A stretch of DNA of 17,661 nt, taken from contig CALPZT020000005.1 of assembly GCA_943328365.2 (NCBI GenBank), forward strand, positions 1 through 17,661. The letters are read 5' to 3'. Positions 1-8,656 of this stretch are shown one piece after another. Made by a program: the position numbers and the translations under genes. This DNA is from Bifidobacterium breve (GTDB lineage: Bacteria; Actinomycetota; Actinomycetes; S36-B12). Positions within the stretch are counted from its first letter, which is position 1. Every line of letters starts with the position of its first letter. The notes under the pieces are model-generated. The model was given only the letters and a program-made list of their open reading frames with translations. It had not been told where the DNA came from and ran no database searches.

Positions 1-151
1 AGGGCCGGTCGAAATCCTCGCCTCTGACGGCACTGTCCTGCGCACCACTGACAAGGCCTATCTGTGCCGCTGCGGTCACTCGGCCAAGAAGCCGTTCTGC
101 GACGGTGCGCACAAGCGCGAGGGCTTCGTCGACGCCGGCCTGGGCGCGTAG
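1..151 (+). CDS. CDGSH-type iron-sulfur protein, 3' end only
   Basis: Only the last 49 residues are in the window, in the frame beginning at base 2, with a TAG stop at 149-151. The visible part contains the complete CDGSH cluster-ligand motif: Cys22, Cys24, Cys33 and His37 (numbered from the first visible residue) in the spacing C-x-C-x2-S-x3-P-x-C-D-G-x-H. Known members bind a redox-active [2Fe-2S] cluster through three Cys and one His and are small soluble proteins in bacteria, usually of undefined role. The gene converges on the nitronate monooxygenase-like gene with only 15 bases between the two stops. The missing N-terminus means a fusion to another domain cannot be excluded. Confidence 0.9.
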   Translation, partial: GPVEILASDGTVLRTTDKAYLCRCGHSAKKPFCDGAHKREGFVDAGLGA

Positions 152-166
152 GGGCAACGAACCCGA

Positions 167-1639
167 TCAAGGAGCCGAATGCGGCCCCTCCAAAGCCGCT
201 GCCCTTGCCGGCAAAGGCTGACTGAGCATCCACTCGATCGCCTCAGCCGCTGTCCAGCCGCCCGGGTGAAGATCGATCATCCGTCGCGGACCTTGGAGAT
301 CTGAGCCGAGGGTCACGATCGGCAGTTCCTGGTAACCGGTTCTGCGTTGCTGACCCATGCCGACGGCCGCGGCAAGACCATTGCACAGGCACTTGCGGCC
401 GACGGTCTCGTCCTCCATTCCGCCCTTGCGCACATACATGTGTACCGGTTCGCCCGCGCATCGGAAGCCGATCGAGCCATCGGCCTTGGCGAAGGGCGTG
501 CGGAGGTATCCGAGGTCGCACAGTCGTTCGCGCGACTCGTAGGCGACAGCGTCGGACATCGTGCCCGAGACGTCGACGACCTTGAACGGAAAGCCGGTCG
601 GTGACGCCACCGGATCGGTGTGCACGACAAGTTCATCACGCGCGATCCCCTCGAGCAGTCGCGCGCGGATCTCGGGATCAATGCCGGAGTCCGAGCAGAG
701 GGCGAACACCGTGCCGACCTGGATCCCCCTCGCCCCGCCTTCCCGCGCCGCGGCGAGCATCTCTGGCGTGCCGGAACCTCCGGCTATCCAGTAGGGCAAT
801 CCGGCCTTGGCGATCTTCTGGAGGTCGGGCTCGTCGCGCGGGCCGAACACAAGATCGCCCCGATCGTCGAGCAACTGCTGGCGCGGGGGCGCGTTGTGAC
901 CTCCTGCGCTCGACGCCTCGACGATGAATCCATCCGGGCGGATCTCGGGGTCACGAGCGAGGTAGGTCGCGAGCACGTGAGCCGAGACGATCGCGAGGAA
1001 GACCGGACGCGACAGGGGCTCACTGACTGAGTCGATGAGATCCCGGGGCTCGAAGTCGAGGGCGTAGTCGACATCGCCGGCATCGGTCACGTCAATCGGG
1101 AACTGCACGCTTCCGTGTGCCGCGAGAGTGTCGAGCAGGTGCGGAATCGCCCGCGGCACCCCGGCGCCCATGAGCACGACATCGACGCCTGCGAGCATGG
1201 CGCCGTAGAGGGTCCCCGGGGTGGAGAGCTGGATTTTTTCCAGGCAGTTGATGCCAATGAGCCCGTTATGCCCTTCCTTCGCGAGCCAGGTCTCGACGAA
1301 GCCGCCGAGGATGAGCAGTTCCTGCGACGAGCGGTTGGGCGTGAGGGTCATCTTGAGTATCGGCGCGTACGACTCCCCCGCGGCGCGGCCACCCTCGAGG
1401 AAGTAGCGGGCGAGCGCCCGATCCGCCACGTCCTCATCGGGGAAGTGATGAAGAGCGCGACGGACGTGGCCGCCCTTGTCGCCGTCCTGGAGGCGGCGAG
1501 CGAGTACGAGATCGAGGGCCGTTCCTGAGACGACGCCCAACTGGCCTGACTGCGCGACCGCGCCGGCAAGTCGCCAGGACGACACCGCGACACCCATGCC
1601 GCCTTGGATGATCTCGGGAATCTCGTGTGCTGTGAGCAT
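167..1639 (-). CDS. nitronate monooxygenase family (NPD/PfaD-like) FMN flavoprotein
   Basis: A 490-residue protein with the TIM-barrel pattern of the 2-nitropropane dioxygenase/nitronate monooxygenase family. An N-terminal GGMG lies at 13-16. The conserved SAGGH motif ends in His248, the usual active-site position, followed by NAPPR. AGGSGTPE at 286-293 and GIQVGT at 305-310 match the FMN phosphate-binding loops. Family members oxidise alkyl nitronates with FMN and O2; the PfaD subgroup acts as enoyl reductase in polyunsaturated fatty acid synthesis, so the substrate is uncertain here. The protein is longer than typical 320-380 aa monooxygenases, and its C-terminal third carries four cysteines (374, 394, 417, 419), the last two in CLC. 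The ATG start is supported by GGAGG seven bases upstream. It lies downstream of moeZ in the same direction, but 250 bases and possible terminator and operator sequences separate them. Confidence 0.85.
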   Translation of the reverse strand: MLTAHEIPEIIQGGMGVAVSSWRLAGAVAQSGQLGVVSGTALDLVLARRLQDGDKGGHVRRALHHFPDEDVADRALARYFLEGGRAAGESYAPILKMTLTPNRSSQELLILGGFVETWLAKEGHNGLIGINCLEKIQLSTPGTLYGAMLAGVDVVLMGAGVPRAIPHLLDTLAAHGSVQFPIDVTDAGDVDYALDFEPRDLIDSVSEPLSRPVFLAIVSAHVLATYLARDPEIRPDGFIVEASSAGGHNAPPRQQLLDDRGDLVFGPRDEPDLQKIAKAGLPYWIAGGSGTPEMLAAAREGGARGIQVGTVFALCSDSGIDPEIRARLLEGIARDELVVHTDPVASPTGFPFKVVDVSGTMSDAVAYESRERLCDLGYLRTPFAKADGSIGFRCAGEPVHMYVRKGGMEDETVGRKCLCNGLAAAVGMGQQRRTGYQELPIVTLGSDLQGPRRMIDLHPGGWTAAEAIEWMLSQPLPARAAALEGPHSAP

Positions 1640-1665
1640 GCAATCCTCCGGCTAAAGCTACGGTG

Positions 1666-1685
1666 ACGTAAGTTACGTTAACGTA
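1666..1685. promoter_or_regulatory. overlapping palindromes, putative operator of the nitronate monooxygenase-like gene
   Basis: TACGTTAACGTA at 1674-1685 is a perfect 12-bp palindrome. It overlaps ACGTAAGTTACGT (1666-1678), a 13-mer symmetrical about its central base. ACGT occurs three times in 20 bases. The cluster lies 27-46 bases upstream of the ATG, where a repressor would block initiation. AT-rich palindromes of this kind are typical TetR-type operators, but no regulator gene is in the window and I could not identify a convincing promoter. Confidence 0.5.
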
Positions 1686-1772
1686 GGTTTACCGCGGGAT
1701 GCGCGTTATGTTCGATGGAACCAGGGCTCAGTTGCCCGATGAATCGGCGAGATTCGTGCGCAAGGGCCCGAG

Positions 1773-1791
1773 GATTCCCCATCGGGGAATC
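1773..1791. repeat. 8-bp inverted repeat between moeZ and the nitronate monooxygenase gene
   Basis: GATTCCCC and GGGGAATC form a perfect 8-bp stem with a three-base ATC loop, about 100 bases after the moeZ stop. No T-run follows on the minus strand. It could be a U-less terminator for moeZ or an operator. Confidence 0.45.
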
Positions 1792-1819
1792 GATCAGCGA
1801 TGCCATTGCGTGCGCATCA

Positions 1820-1855
1820 CTGTCGTGTCACCACTCACTCACGATTTCACGACAG
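1820..1855. repeat. 8-bp inverted repeat in the moeZ 3' region
   Basis: CTGTCGTG (1820-1827) pairs perfectly with CACGACAG (1848-1855) across a 20-base spacer, 35-70 bases past the moeZ stop. The wide spacer makes it a weak terminator; it may contribute to 3'-end structure together with the tighter hairpin at 1773-1791. Confidence 0.3.
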
Positions 1856-1889
1856 CGCCGCTCATGCTGAGCTCGCGGTCGCACTCGAC

Positions 1890-3080
1890 TCAGTAGGTCG
1901 GCTTGTCCGGCTCGATCTGGTTCACCCAGGCGAGCAGCCCGCCTCCGACGTGCACGGCATCGGCGAAGCCCGCGCCCTTGACCACCGCGAGCGCTTCTGC
2001 GGAGCGTCCGCCAACCTTGCAGTGGAGGATGACCCGCTTGTCGGTCGGCAGTTCGGCGAGCGCAGATCCGTCCATGAACCTGCCCTTGGGAATGAGGATG
2101 GCACCGGGGATCTGCACGATCTCGAACTCCCCGGGCTCCCGAACGTCAATGAGCACGAAGTCGTCCTCGCCCCGCTCACGCGCATCGAGGAGGACCTTGA
2201 GGTCGCGGACCGAGATCGTTGAGTCCATCGCCGCCTCCGCCGCCTCGATCGAGATCGAGCCGCAGAACGCCTCGTAGTCGATGAGCTCCGTGACGGTGGG
2301 GTTGTCGCCGCAGACCGCACAGTTCGGGTCCTTGCGGATCCTCACCTGACGGTAGGTCATCTCGAGGGCGTCGTAGATCATCAGCCGGCCGAGCAGCGGC
2401 TCACCAATGCCGGCGAGCAACTTGATCGCCTCGGTCACCTGGATTGATCCGATCGACGCGCAGAGCACGCCGAGCACGCCGCCCTCAGCGCAGCTCGGCA
2501 CCATGCCCGGCGGCGGGGGCTCGGGATACAGGCAGCGGTAGCAGGGGCCGAACTCCGCCCAGAACACGCTCGCCTGGCCGTCGAATCGGTAGATCGAACC
2601 CCAGACGTAGGGCTTGCCGAGCAGCACGCAGGCATCGTTCACGAGGTAGCGGGTGGCGAAGTTGTCGGTGCCGTCGACGATGAGGTCGTACTGCGCGAAC
2701 AACTCCATGACATTCGTCGAATCGAGCCGGAGCTCATGGACGTTCACCTGAACGAGCGGATTGATCTCGCGCACGCTGTCGCGCGCGCTCTCGGCCTTCG
2801 ACCGTCCGATATCGCTTTGGCCGTGAATGATCTGGCGCTGGAGATTCGACTCGTCAACCGTGTCGAACTCGACAATGCCGAGCGTGCCGACTCCGGCTGC
2901 CGCGAGATACATGAGCGCGGGGCTGCCGAGGCCGCCAGCCCCGACGCACAGCACCTTCGCGTGCTTCAGCCGCTTCTGCCCCGACATGCCGACGTCGGGA
3001 ATGATGAGGTGCCGGCTGTAACGGCGAACCTCCTCGACGGTGAGGTCAGGGGACGGCTCCACGAGGGGAGGCAGGCTCAC
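1890..3080 (-). CDS. moeZ: MoeZ-type adenylyltransferase/sulfurtransferase (ThiF-MoeB domain plus rhodanese)
   Basis: A 396-residue protein, close to the roughly 390 aa of mycobacterial MoeZ. The N-terminal ThiF/MoeB adenylation domain has the ATP-binding GAGGLGSP at 47-54, the N79-LQRQ loop and DGTDN at 136-140. Two CxxC pairs (Cys180/183 and Cys254/257) form the classical zinc site. From about residue 285 a rhodanese domain follows, with the persulfide-forming Cys354 in CKVGGRS. Known members adenylate and then thiocarboxylate the C-terminal Gly-Gly of sulfur-carrier proteins (MoaD, ThiS, CysO) for molybdopterin, thiamine or cysteine synthesis in the cytoplasm; no carrier gene is nearby. 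The GTG at 3078-3080 was chosen because GGAG lies seven bases upstream and the protein then begins as family members do. An in-frame ATG at 3236 would add 52 residues of non-conserved sequence. Confidence 0.93.
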   Translation of the reverse strand: MSLPPLVEPSPDLTVEEVRRYSRHLIIPDVGMSGQKRLKHAKVLCVGAGGLGSPALMYLAAAGVGTLGIVEFDTVDESNLQRQIIHGQSDIGRSKAESARDSVREINPLVQVNVHELRLDSTNVMELFAQYDLIVDGTDNFATRYLVNDACVLLGKPYVWGSIYRFDGQASVFWAEFGPCYRCLYPEPPPPGMVPSCAEGGVLGVLCASIGSIQVTEAIKLLAGIGEPLLGRLMIYDALEMTYRQVRIRKDPNCAVCGDNPTVTELIDYEAFCGSISIEAAEAAMDSTISVRDLKVLLDARERGEDDFVLIDVREPGEFEIVQIPGAILIPKGRFMDGSALAELPTDKRVILHCKVGGRSAEALAVVKGAGFADAVHVGGGLLAWVNQIEPDKPTY

Positions 3081-3135
3081 GATTCGCTCCAGTGTCTGGG
3101 CAGATGACGGTTCGGACGTTTCAGCCGGCGGACGC

Positions 3136-3151
3136 GGCGCAGTGATGCGCC
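3136..3151. repeat. small hairpin upstream of moeZ
   Basis: GGCGCA and TGCGCC form a perfect 6-bp stem around GTGA, 56-71 bases upstream of the moeZ GTG and about 95 bases after the glutamate dehydrogenase stop. It may be a weak terminator or a leader structure. No T-run is present. Confidence 0.25.
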
Positions 3152-3245
3152 CGCACACGCATGGTAACCGCCCTTGGCTCAATGGGATTCCCCGTGAAAC
3201 CCACCTGCACATCATTTGCAACAGGCGAGCGGGCAACCGCGCGCG

Positions 3246-6200
3246 CTAGTCGAGGGTCGATGCCGCTCCCTGCGCCACGAGATTGCGCAGCACTCGGAGC
3301 GCCACCGACAAGGTCGCAAGGTCGGCGTCCTCGGTCGCCGCGATCTCATCCAGGGTCGCCCGCGCACGTCCGAGGCCAGCGGCATGCGCCTGCTCCCATT
3401 CGAGGATTCGATCACTCGGATCCAGCGCGGGGCTCGTTGCCCGGCTCACCCTCGCGGTCAGCCCGGCAATGACCCCGTAGAGATCGCTCCTGAGCGCCTG
3501 GCGGGCGAGCGCGCCCCACCGGTCACCTCGCGGAAGCGCGGTGATTCGCATGAGAGTCTGGTCGACGTCGTACCGCTCGGAGATGGCGAAATAGAGCGGG
3601 ATGAGCGTCGCAGGGGCCTCCCCCGTGCGTCCCGAGATCTCAGCGATATCCAACAGGGCGAAGACATCGAGCGCGGCGGAGGCCTGCTGCGCGAGCGCCT
3701 CCGGGGCCCCAAGATCAAGGAATCTCGTCCGGACCCGCTGCAGCCGATCGGCCTCGCCACCCCGAAGCACGTCGGGCACCCGTCCGGCGAACTCCTCGAC
3801 CACGGGCTGGAATCTTCTGATCTGGGCAGCCACGTCAAGGTCGCTTCCCCTCGTCTGGATCAGCCATCTGGTCGCACGGTCAAGGAGCCGGCGCGTCTCG
3901 AGGTGCAGGGCGTCCTGGGTCGCAGATGGCACGAGGTTGTCCTGCCCGTTGATGTCGTCCCACATCCGCTGGATGCCGAAGACCTCGATCGCGACCGTGG
4001 CAGCCTTGACGACCTCCAGAGCCGAAGCACCTGTCTCCTCCATCGCACGGAAGACAAAGGTGATGCCGCCGATGTTCAGAAGTCGATTGCACGTGACCGT
4101 GCTGATGATCTCGGCGCGCAGCGGATGACGCCCGAGCGAATCGCCGAATCTCCCGCTCAGGGCACCCGGGAAGTAGCGCCGCAGCATCACCTCGTACCAG
4201 GGATCATCACCGAGTCCTGCTGCAGTGAGTGCCGCGGTGAGTGAGATCTTCGCGTAGGCGAGAAGCACGGCAAGCTCCGGAGATGTGAGCCCCTGGCCAG
4301 CGACGCGACGGGCGTTGAGCTCCTCGTCATCGGGGAGGAACTCAAGGGCCCGATCGAGGAGCCCTTGGCGTTCGAGCTCGCGAATCATGCGCTGGTGCAC
4401 GGTGATGAGATCGGACGAGCCCGCGCGGGCATTGCCCAGCACGACATTCTGCGCATAGTTGTCGTCCAGAACCTGCTCGCCGACGACCTCGGTCATCTCG
4501 GCGAGGAGCGCATTTCGGTCAGGCAGCGACATGGCGTCGGCAGCGACGAATTCGTCGAGCAGGATCTTGATGTTCACTTCATGGTCGGACGTGTCAACGC
4601 CGGCCGAGTTGTCGATGGCATCGGTGTTGAGGCGAACCCCGGCTCGCGCCGCCTCGACCCGGCCGAGCTGCGTCAGTCCCAGATTGCCGCCCTCGCCAAC
4701 GACCCGGCATCGCAGGTCGTCGCCATTGACCCTGATCGCGTCATTGCCCTTATCGCCCACTTCTGCATTTGTCTGCGTTCGAGACTTGACGTAGGTGCCG
4801 ATGCCTCCGTTCCATAGCAAGTCGACAGGAGCGACGAGGATTGCCCTCATGACCTCGGCTGGCGTGAGCTGGCCGGTCTCGCTCGACAGGCCAAGGGCAG
4901 ACAAGGCCTCCGGTGAGAGGTCGATGGATTTTGCCGACCTGGAGTAGACGCCGCCGCCGCGTGAGATGAGGGCCGCGTCGTAGTCAGCCCAACTCGATCG
5001 CGACAGCCCGAACAGCCGTGCGCGCTCCCCGAAGGAGACCGCCGGATCCGGATCCGGGTCAATGAAGATGTCTCGATGATCGAAGGCTGCTACGAGGCGG
5101 ATGCCCTCGCTCAGGAGCATTCCGTTTCCAAACACGTCACCGCTCATGTCGCCGACACCGACGACGGTGAAATCCTCGGCCTGGGTATTGATGCCGAGAT
5201 CTCGGAAGTGCCGCTTGACCGACTCCCAGGCGCCTCGGGCCGTGATGCCCATCGCCTTGTGGTCGTAGCCCACCGAGCCTCCAGATGCGAAGGCGTCGCC
5301 GAGCCAGAACCCGTATTCGGCCGAGATCTCGTTCGCGAGGTCGGAGAACGTGGCGGTGCCCTTGTCTGCCGCGACAACAAGGTAGGAATCGTCACCGTCT
5401 CGCCGGACAACGCCCCGCGGAGCGACGATGCCGCCGCTCACCCGGTTGTCCGTGACATCGAGCAGCGCAGATACGAACTCGCGGTAGGACGCCTTTCCCT
5501 CCGTGAACCATGCCTCCCGGTCAACCGCAGGATCGGGAAGTTCACGAGCGAAGAACCCGCCCTTTGCGCCCACCGGCACGATGACCGCGTTCTTCACCTC
5601 CTGGGCCTTGACGAGCCCGAGCACCTCCGTGCGAAAATCCTCGGACCGATCGCTCCATCGCAGGCCTCCCCGGGCGACCGTGCCGAATCTCATGTGCACC
5701 CCCTCGACCCTCGGGGAGTACGCCCAGATCTCGAACATCGGCTTGGGGAGCGGCATATCCGGGATCGCCCGAGGATCGATCTTGAATGCGAAGGCCTGCC
5801 GAGGTCCGCGATCCTGTGCGAAGTAGTTCGTGCGAAGGGTCGCCCGAATCGCAGCGAGAAAGGCCCTGAAGATACGGTCGTGGTCGAGGCTGAGCACGCC
5901 TTCGAGCTCGCGCTCAATCTGAGCCACAAGGTCTGCTGAGGCCTCCAGCCGCGCGTCGTCCTCCGGGTACCGACGTGGGTCAAACTGAGTCTCGAAGAGA
6001 CGAACGAGAAGTCGGACGATCCCGGCATCACCAGTCATGACCCGTTGGATGTACTCCTGGCCGAACGAGAATCCGACCTGCCGCAGATAGCGGGAATATG
6101 CTCGAATGAGCGAGGTCTGCCGCCAGGTGAGTCCGGCGCGGACAACGAGTGCATTGAACGCATCCGTCTCGCACTCACCCAACCACGACGCACGGAAGGC

Positions 6201-8096
6201 ATCCGTCGCGCGGCTCGGCAGGGAATCCCGCTCCTCGATGTCGCCGGGGGGCAGTCGTAACCCGAAGTCGAGGACCCACGCGGGTGCGCCAGTTGAACGA
6301 GCGATGACATGGGGGTGCTCGTCAAGCACCTCAACACCCATCACCTGGAGGGTCGGCAGGATGCGGGACAACGACATCGCCGAACCGACCCTGATGACCT
6401 TGAATCTCATGCGATCCGTGTCATCGCCTTCGTGCGCGTACCAGTCGAGTGCGAGCTCAGATGGCTGCAGTCGGTCAATGGTGAGCGCGTCGTTGACTGC
6501 CACCGAAGCGCGAAACTCCTCCTTGTATCCCTCTGGAAAGGCCGTCGCGTACTCGGCGAGGAAGGCCGGTGCCTGCGCCTCCCCGAGGGCTGCGACCGTC
6601 GCCTCCGTGAAGAGGTCCTCCCAGCTCTGCGTCGCGCGGGCAAGCCGCTCCTCGAGTACCGCGTGGTCGACCTCGGGCACGGTCGCGCCGGGCGCAACGT
6701 GAACGACGTAGTGGAGCCTCGCGAGCACTGACTCGGTCACGAGCGCGGTGTAGTCAACGGACACCCCGCCGAAGGTCTCACGAAGCAGCCGTTCGATGCG
6801 GAGCCGAACGGGAGTCGTGTAGCGATCCCGCGGCAGGTACACGATGCACGAGACGAATCTTCCGTAGTCGTCGACGCGCAGATAGAGCTTCGTCTGACGA
6901 CGCTCAAGGAGGTGCATGACCGAAGCAGCGATCTCGATGAGCTGCTCGGGGCGTGTCTGGAACAGCTCGTCGCGAGGATACGTCTCAAGGAACTGGCGCA
7001 GGTCCTTCGCGCTATGCGAGCCCGGCACGAGGCCGAGGCTGTCGGTGACCCGGTGAACAAGCTCCCGGAGGACCGGTATCTCAGCCACGCTCTCGTTGTA
7101 GGCGGATGCCGTGAGAAGCCCGAGGAATCGCCGCTCACCGATGACCTCACCCGAGGCGTCGAACACCTTGACCCCGATGTAGTCGAGGTAGGAGGAGCGG
7201 TGCACGGTGGAGCGCGAGTTCGCCTTCGTCAGGACGAGGACCCGCGGATCGCGTGCCTGCGCCCGCACAGCAGGTGGCAGCACCGAGAAACTCGTTGAAA
7301 CCGGCGGTGGCACATCGCTCATGCCTTCGGCACGTGGTTCGGCCCGCAGGATTCCCAGACCCGAATCAGCAACAGCCTCGAGCGCTTCGGCGCCATCCGG
7401 GCCGGCGACGAGTCGGTACTCCCGGTAGCCGACGAAGGTCAGGTGGTCGTCGCACAGCCACTCGAGAAGGTCTGCAGATTCGCGGACCTCGACGTCGGGC
7501 ACGCTGACCGGCGGCACGGCCCTCAGCTCCCGTGCAATCCGCATGGCCTGCGCGACCATCGGCTGCCAGTCGTCAACTGCGGCTCGGACATCGCGAAGGA
7601 CGCGCTCGAGCCTTTCGACGATCCGGGGCTCCGACTCGTGCGTGAAGTCGCGGTCCATCCGAAAGCACATCCATGACTCCGCAATGGCCCCTTCCGGCCG
7701 CGGATCATCCACGTCGAGATCGAGGATTGCGAGGAGGTTTCCCTGTGGATCTCGCTCCACCACCAGCTGCGGGTGCATGACGAGCCGGATGAATCGGCCC
7801 TCATCGGTCAGTGCCGCCGTAACCGAGTCGACGAGGAAGGGCATGTCGTCGGTAACGATGGCTGCCACGGTCGCAAGGCCGTCGTCGTCACGCCGGAGGA
7901 CGACATTGGACGTCCCCGCCAACCGCCGTGCCGCCAGTTGCCTCACGAGGGAGACCTGGCCGAAGATCGCAGGCACTCCGATCGAGCCGACGTCCTCGCT
8001 CGCCATATGCCGGGAGAACCGGGGGACGAGGAACCTCAGATCCTCGTCCTGTTCGCCTTCCAGAGCCGTGATGAGGTTGCTCGCTAGGTCCTGCAC
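3246..8096 (-). CDS. gdh: NAD-specific glutamate dehydrogenase, large 180-kDa class
   Basis: A 1616-residue protein matching the GDH-180 class known from Streptomyces clavuligerus and mycobacteria (about 1600-1650 aa). It interconverts glutamate with 2-oxoglutarate, ammonia and NADH in the cytoplasm. The first ~690 residues form the large N-terminal region with ACT-like segments. The catalytic core follows: RGGLRWSDR at 809-817, the Lys-rich KAQEVKNAV at 830-838, AKGGF at 844-848 and DKGTATFSD at 911-919. The nucleotide-binding loop GVGDMSGDVFGNGML lies at 981-995. A long helical C-terminal region completes it. The frame is open throughout, with no sign of damage. The start is the GTG at 8094-8096, because an in-frame TAG sits 9 bases upstream and no Shine-Dalgarno is visible; a -10 element ends exactly six bases before it, so the mRNA is probably leaderless. 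It diverges from the DUF2505 gene. Confidence 0.96.
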   Translation of the reverse strand: MQDLASNLITALEGEQDEDLRFLVPRFSRHMASEDVGSIGVPAIFGQVSLVRQLAARRLAGTSNVVLRRDDDGLATVAAIVTDDMPFLVDSVTAALTDEGRFIRLVMHPQLVVERDPQGNLLAILDLDVDDPRPEGAIAESWMCFRMDRDFTHESEPRIVERLERVLRDVRAAVDDWQPMVAQAMRIARELRAVPPVSVPDVEVRESADLLEWLCDDHLTFVGYREYRLVAGPDGAEALEAVADSGLGILRAEPRAEGMSDVPPPVSTSFSVLPPAVRAQARDPRVLVLTKANSRSTVHRSSYLDYIGVKVFDASGEVIGERRFLGLLTASAYNESVAEIPVLRELVHRVTDSLGLVPGSHSAKDLRQFLETYPRDELFQTRPEQLIEIAASVMHLLERRQTKLYLRVDDYGRFVSCIVYLPRDRYTTPVRLRIERLLRETFGGVSVDYTALVTESVLARLHYVVHVAPGATVPEVDHAVLEERLARATQSWEDLFTEATVAALGEAQAPAFLAEYATAFPEGYKEEFRASVAVNDALTIDRLQPSELALDWYAHEGDDTDRMRFKVIRVGSAMSLSRILPTLQVMGVEVLDEHPHVIARSTGAPAWVLDFGLRLPPGDIEERDSLPSRATDAFRASWLGECETDAFNALVVRAGLTWRQTSLIRAYSRYLRQVGFSFGQEYIQRVMTGDAGIVRLLVRLFETQFDPRRYPEDDARLEASADLVAQIERELEGVLSLDHDRIFRAFLAAIRATLRTNYFAQDRGPRQAFAFKIDPRAIPDMPLPKPMFEIWAYSPRVEGVHMRFGTVARGGLRWSDRSEDFRTEVLGLVKAQEVKNAVIVPVGAKGGFFARELPDPAVDREAWFTEGKASYREFVSALLDVTDNRVSGGIVAPRGVVRRDGDDSYLVVAADKGTATFSDLANEISAEYGFWLGDAFASGGSVGYDHKAMGITARGAWESVKRHFRDLGINTQAEDFTVVGVGDMSGDVFGNGMLLSEGIRLVAAFDHRDIFIDPDPDPAVSFGERARLFGLSRSSWADYDAALISRGGGVYSRSAKSIDLSPEALSALGLSSETGQLTPAEVMRAILVAPVDLLWNGGIGTYVKSRTQTNAEVGDKGNDAIRVNGDDLRCRVVGEGGNLGLTQLGRVEAARAGVRLNTDAIDNSAGVDTSDHEVNIKILLDEFVAADAMSLPDRNALLAEMTEVVGEQVLDDNYAQNVVLGNARAGSSDLITVHQRMIRELERQGLLDRALEFLPDDEELNARRVAGQGLTSPELAVLLAYAKISLTAALTAAGLGDDPWYEVMLRRYFPGALSGRFGDSLGRHPLRAEIISTVTCNRLLNIGGITFVFRAMEETGASALEVVKAATVAIEVFGIQRMWDDINGQDNLVPSATQDALHLETRRLLDRATRWLIQTRGSDLDVAAQIRRFQPVVEEFAGRVPDVLRGGEADRLQRVRTRFLDLGAPEALAQQASAALDVFALLDIAEISGRTGEAPATLIPLYFAISERYDVDQTLMRITALPRGDRWGALARQALRSDLYGVIAGLTARVSRATSPALDPSDRILEWEQAHAAGLGRARATLDEIAATEDADLATLSVALRVLRNLVAQGAASTLD

Positions 8097-8101
8097 ACGG
8101 C

Positions 8102-8108
8102 TACGCTA
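8102..8108. promoter_or_regulatory. symmetric -10 element shared by gdh and the DUF2505 gene
   Basis: TACGCTA reads TACGCT on the plus strand (8102-8107) and TAGCGT on the minus strand (8103-8108); both fit the actinobacterial -10 consensus TANNNT. The minus-strand copy ends six bases before the gdh GTG, the spacing expected for a leaderless transcript. The plus-strand copy predicts a start near 8114-8116 and a leader of about 18 bases including the GGAGG. It is embedded in an imperfect palindrome, GGCTA-CGC-TAGCC (8099-8111). No strong -35 is visible on either side. Confidence 0.6.
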
Positions 8109-8132
8109 GCCATAAACATGGAGGTTGTAGGC

Positions 8133-8633
8133 ATGGCCACGACAATGGATTTCTCGCAGACGTACGACTTCCCGCCGGCTGCGGTTCGCGAAATGATCTC
8201 AGACCCTGATTTCATCGCCGAACGAGCAACCCGTACCGGTTCGACCTCGGTCGACATCGAGGTCGCCGAGGAGCCCAACGGCAGCACGACCGTCATCGTC
8301 GAGCGTGTCATGCCAGCCAACGTCCCCTCCTACGCCAAGTCGTTCGTCGGCGAGACCCTGACCATCACCGAGCGTCAGGAGTGGGCCGTGCCTGCGGCCG
8401 ACGGCACGGGCACCGCAGTCGCGACCGCCGAGTTCTCCGCCCCGCTCACCTTCACCGGCTCGATGTCCATCACGGCCGACGGCGACACGACGACCGTTCG
8501 CACGTTCGGCGAGTACAAGGCAAGCGTGCCGTTCGTCGGCGGCAAGGTCGAGGAGATGGCCAAGGACCAGACCATTCGCTATCTCACCAAGGAGCAGGAG
8601 ATCGGTCGCAGCTGGCTTCAGGGCGAACGCTGA
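8133..8633 (+). CDS. DUF2505 family protein (SRPBCC/START-like fold)
   Basis: A 166-residue protein resembling actinobacterial DUF2505 proteins. These are predicted to adopt the START/SRPBCC helix-grip fold, a hydrophobic-ligand cavity; no reaction is established for them. Visible hallmarks are the N-terminal strand-helix segment (FSQTYDFPPAAVREMISDP, residues 7-25), alternating beta strands in the middle, and the characteristic VPFVGGKVEEM followed by a long C-terminal helix. There is no signal peptide or membrane segment. The ATG at 8133 is preferred over the one at 8118 because GGAGG (8120-8124) lies eight bases before it and overlaps the upstream ATG. It diverges from gdh from a shared promoter gap and converges on the acyltransferase with 23 bases between stops, so a lipid ligand is possible but is only a guess. 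Confidence 0.8.
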   Translation: MATTMDFSQTYDFPPAAVREMISDPDFIAERATRTGSTSVDIEVAEEPNGSTTVIVERVMPANVPSYAKSFVGETLTITERQEWAVPAADGTGTAVATAEFSAPLTFTGSMSITADGDTTTVRTFGEYKASVPFVGGKVEEMAKDQTIRYLTKEQEIGRSWLQGER

Positions 8634-8656
8634 CCCGGTCTCGTCGCAGAAACTGC

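Noticed and set aside
1699..1896. A 65-codon plus-strand frame in the gap upstream of the nitronate monooxygenase gene
   Set aside because: No ribosome binding site, no recognisable protein features, and it runs through two inverted repeats and into the moeZ 3' end.
3081..3236. A 52-residue N-terminal extension of moeZ
   Set aside because: The extension is not family-like, whereas the GTG at 3080 has a well-placed GGAG and the expected N-terminus.
3216..4244. A 342-codon plus-strand open frame antisense to gdh
   Set aside because: It lies over a well-conserved coding region, shows no recognisable domain and has the composition expected of an antisense frame in GC-rich DNA.
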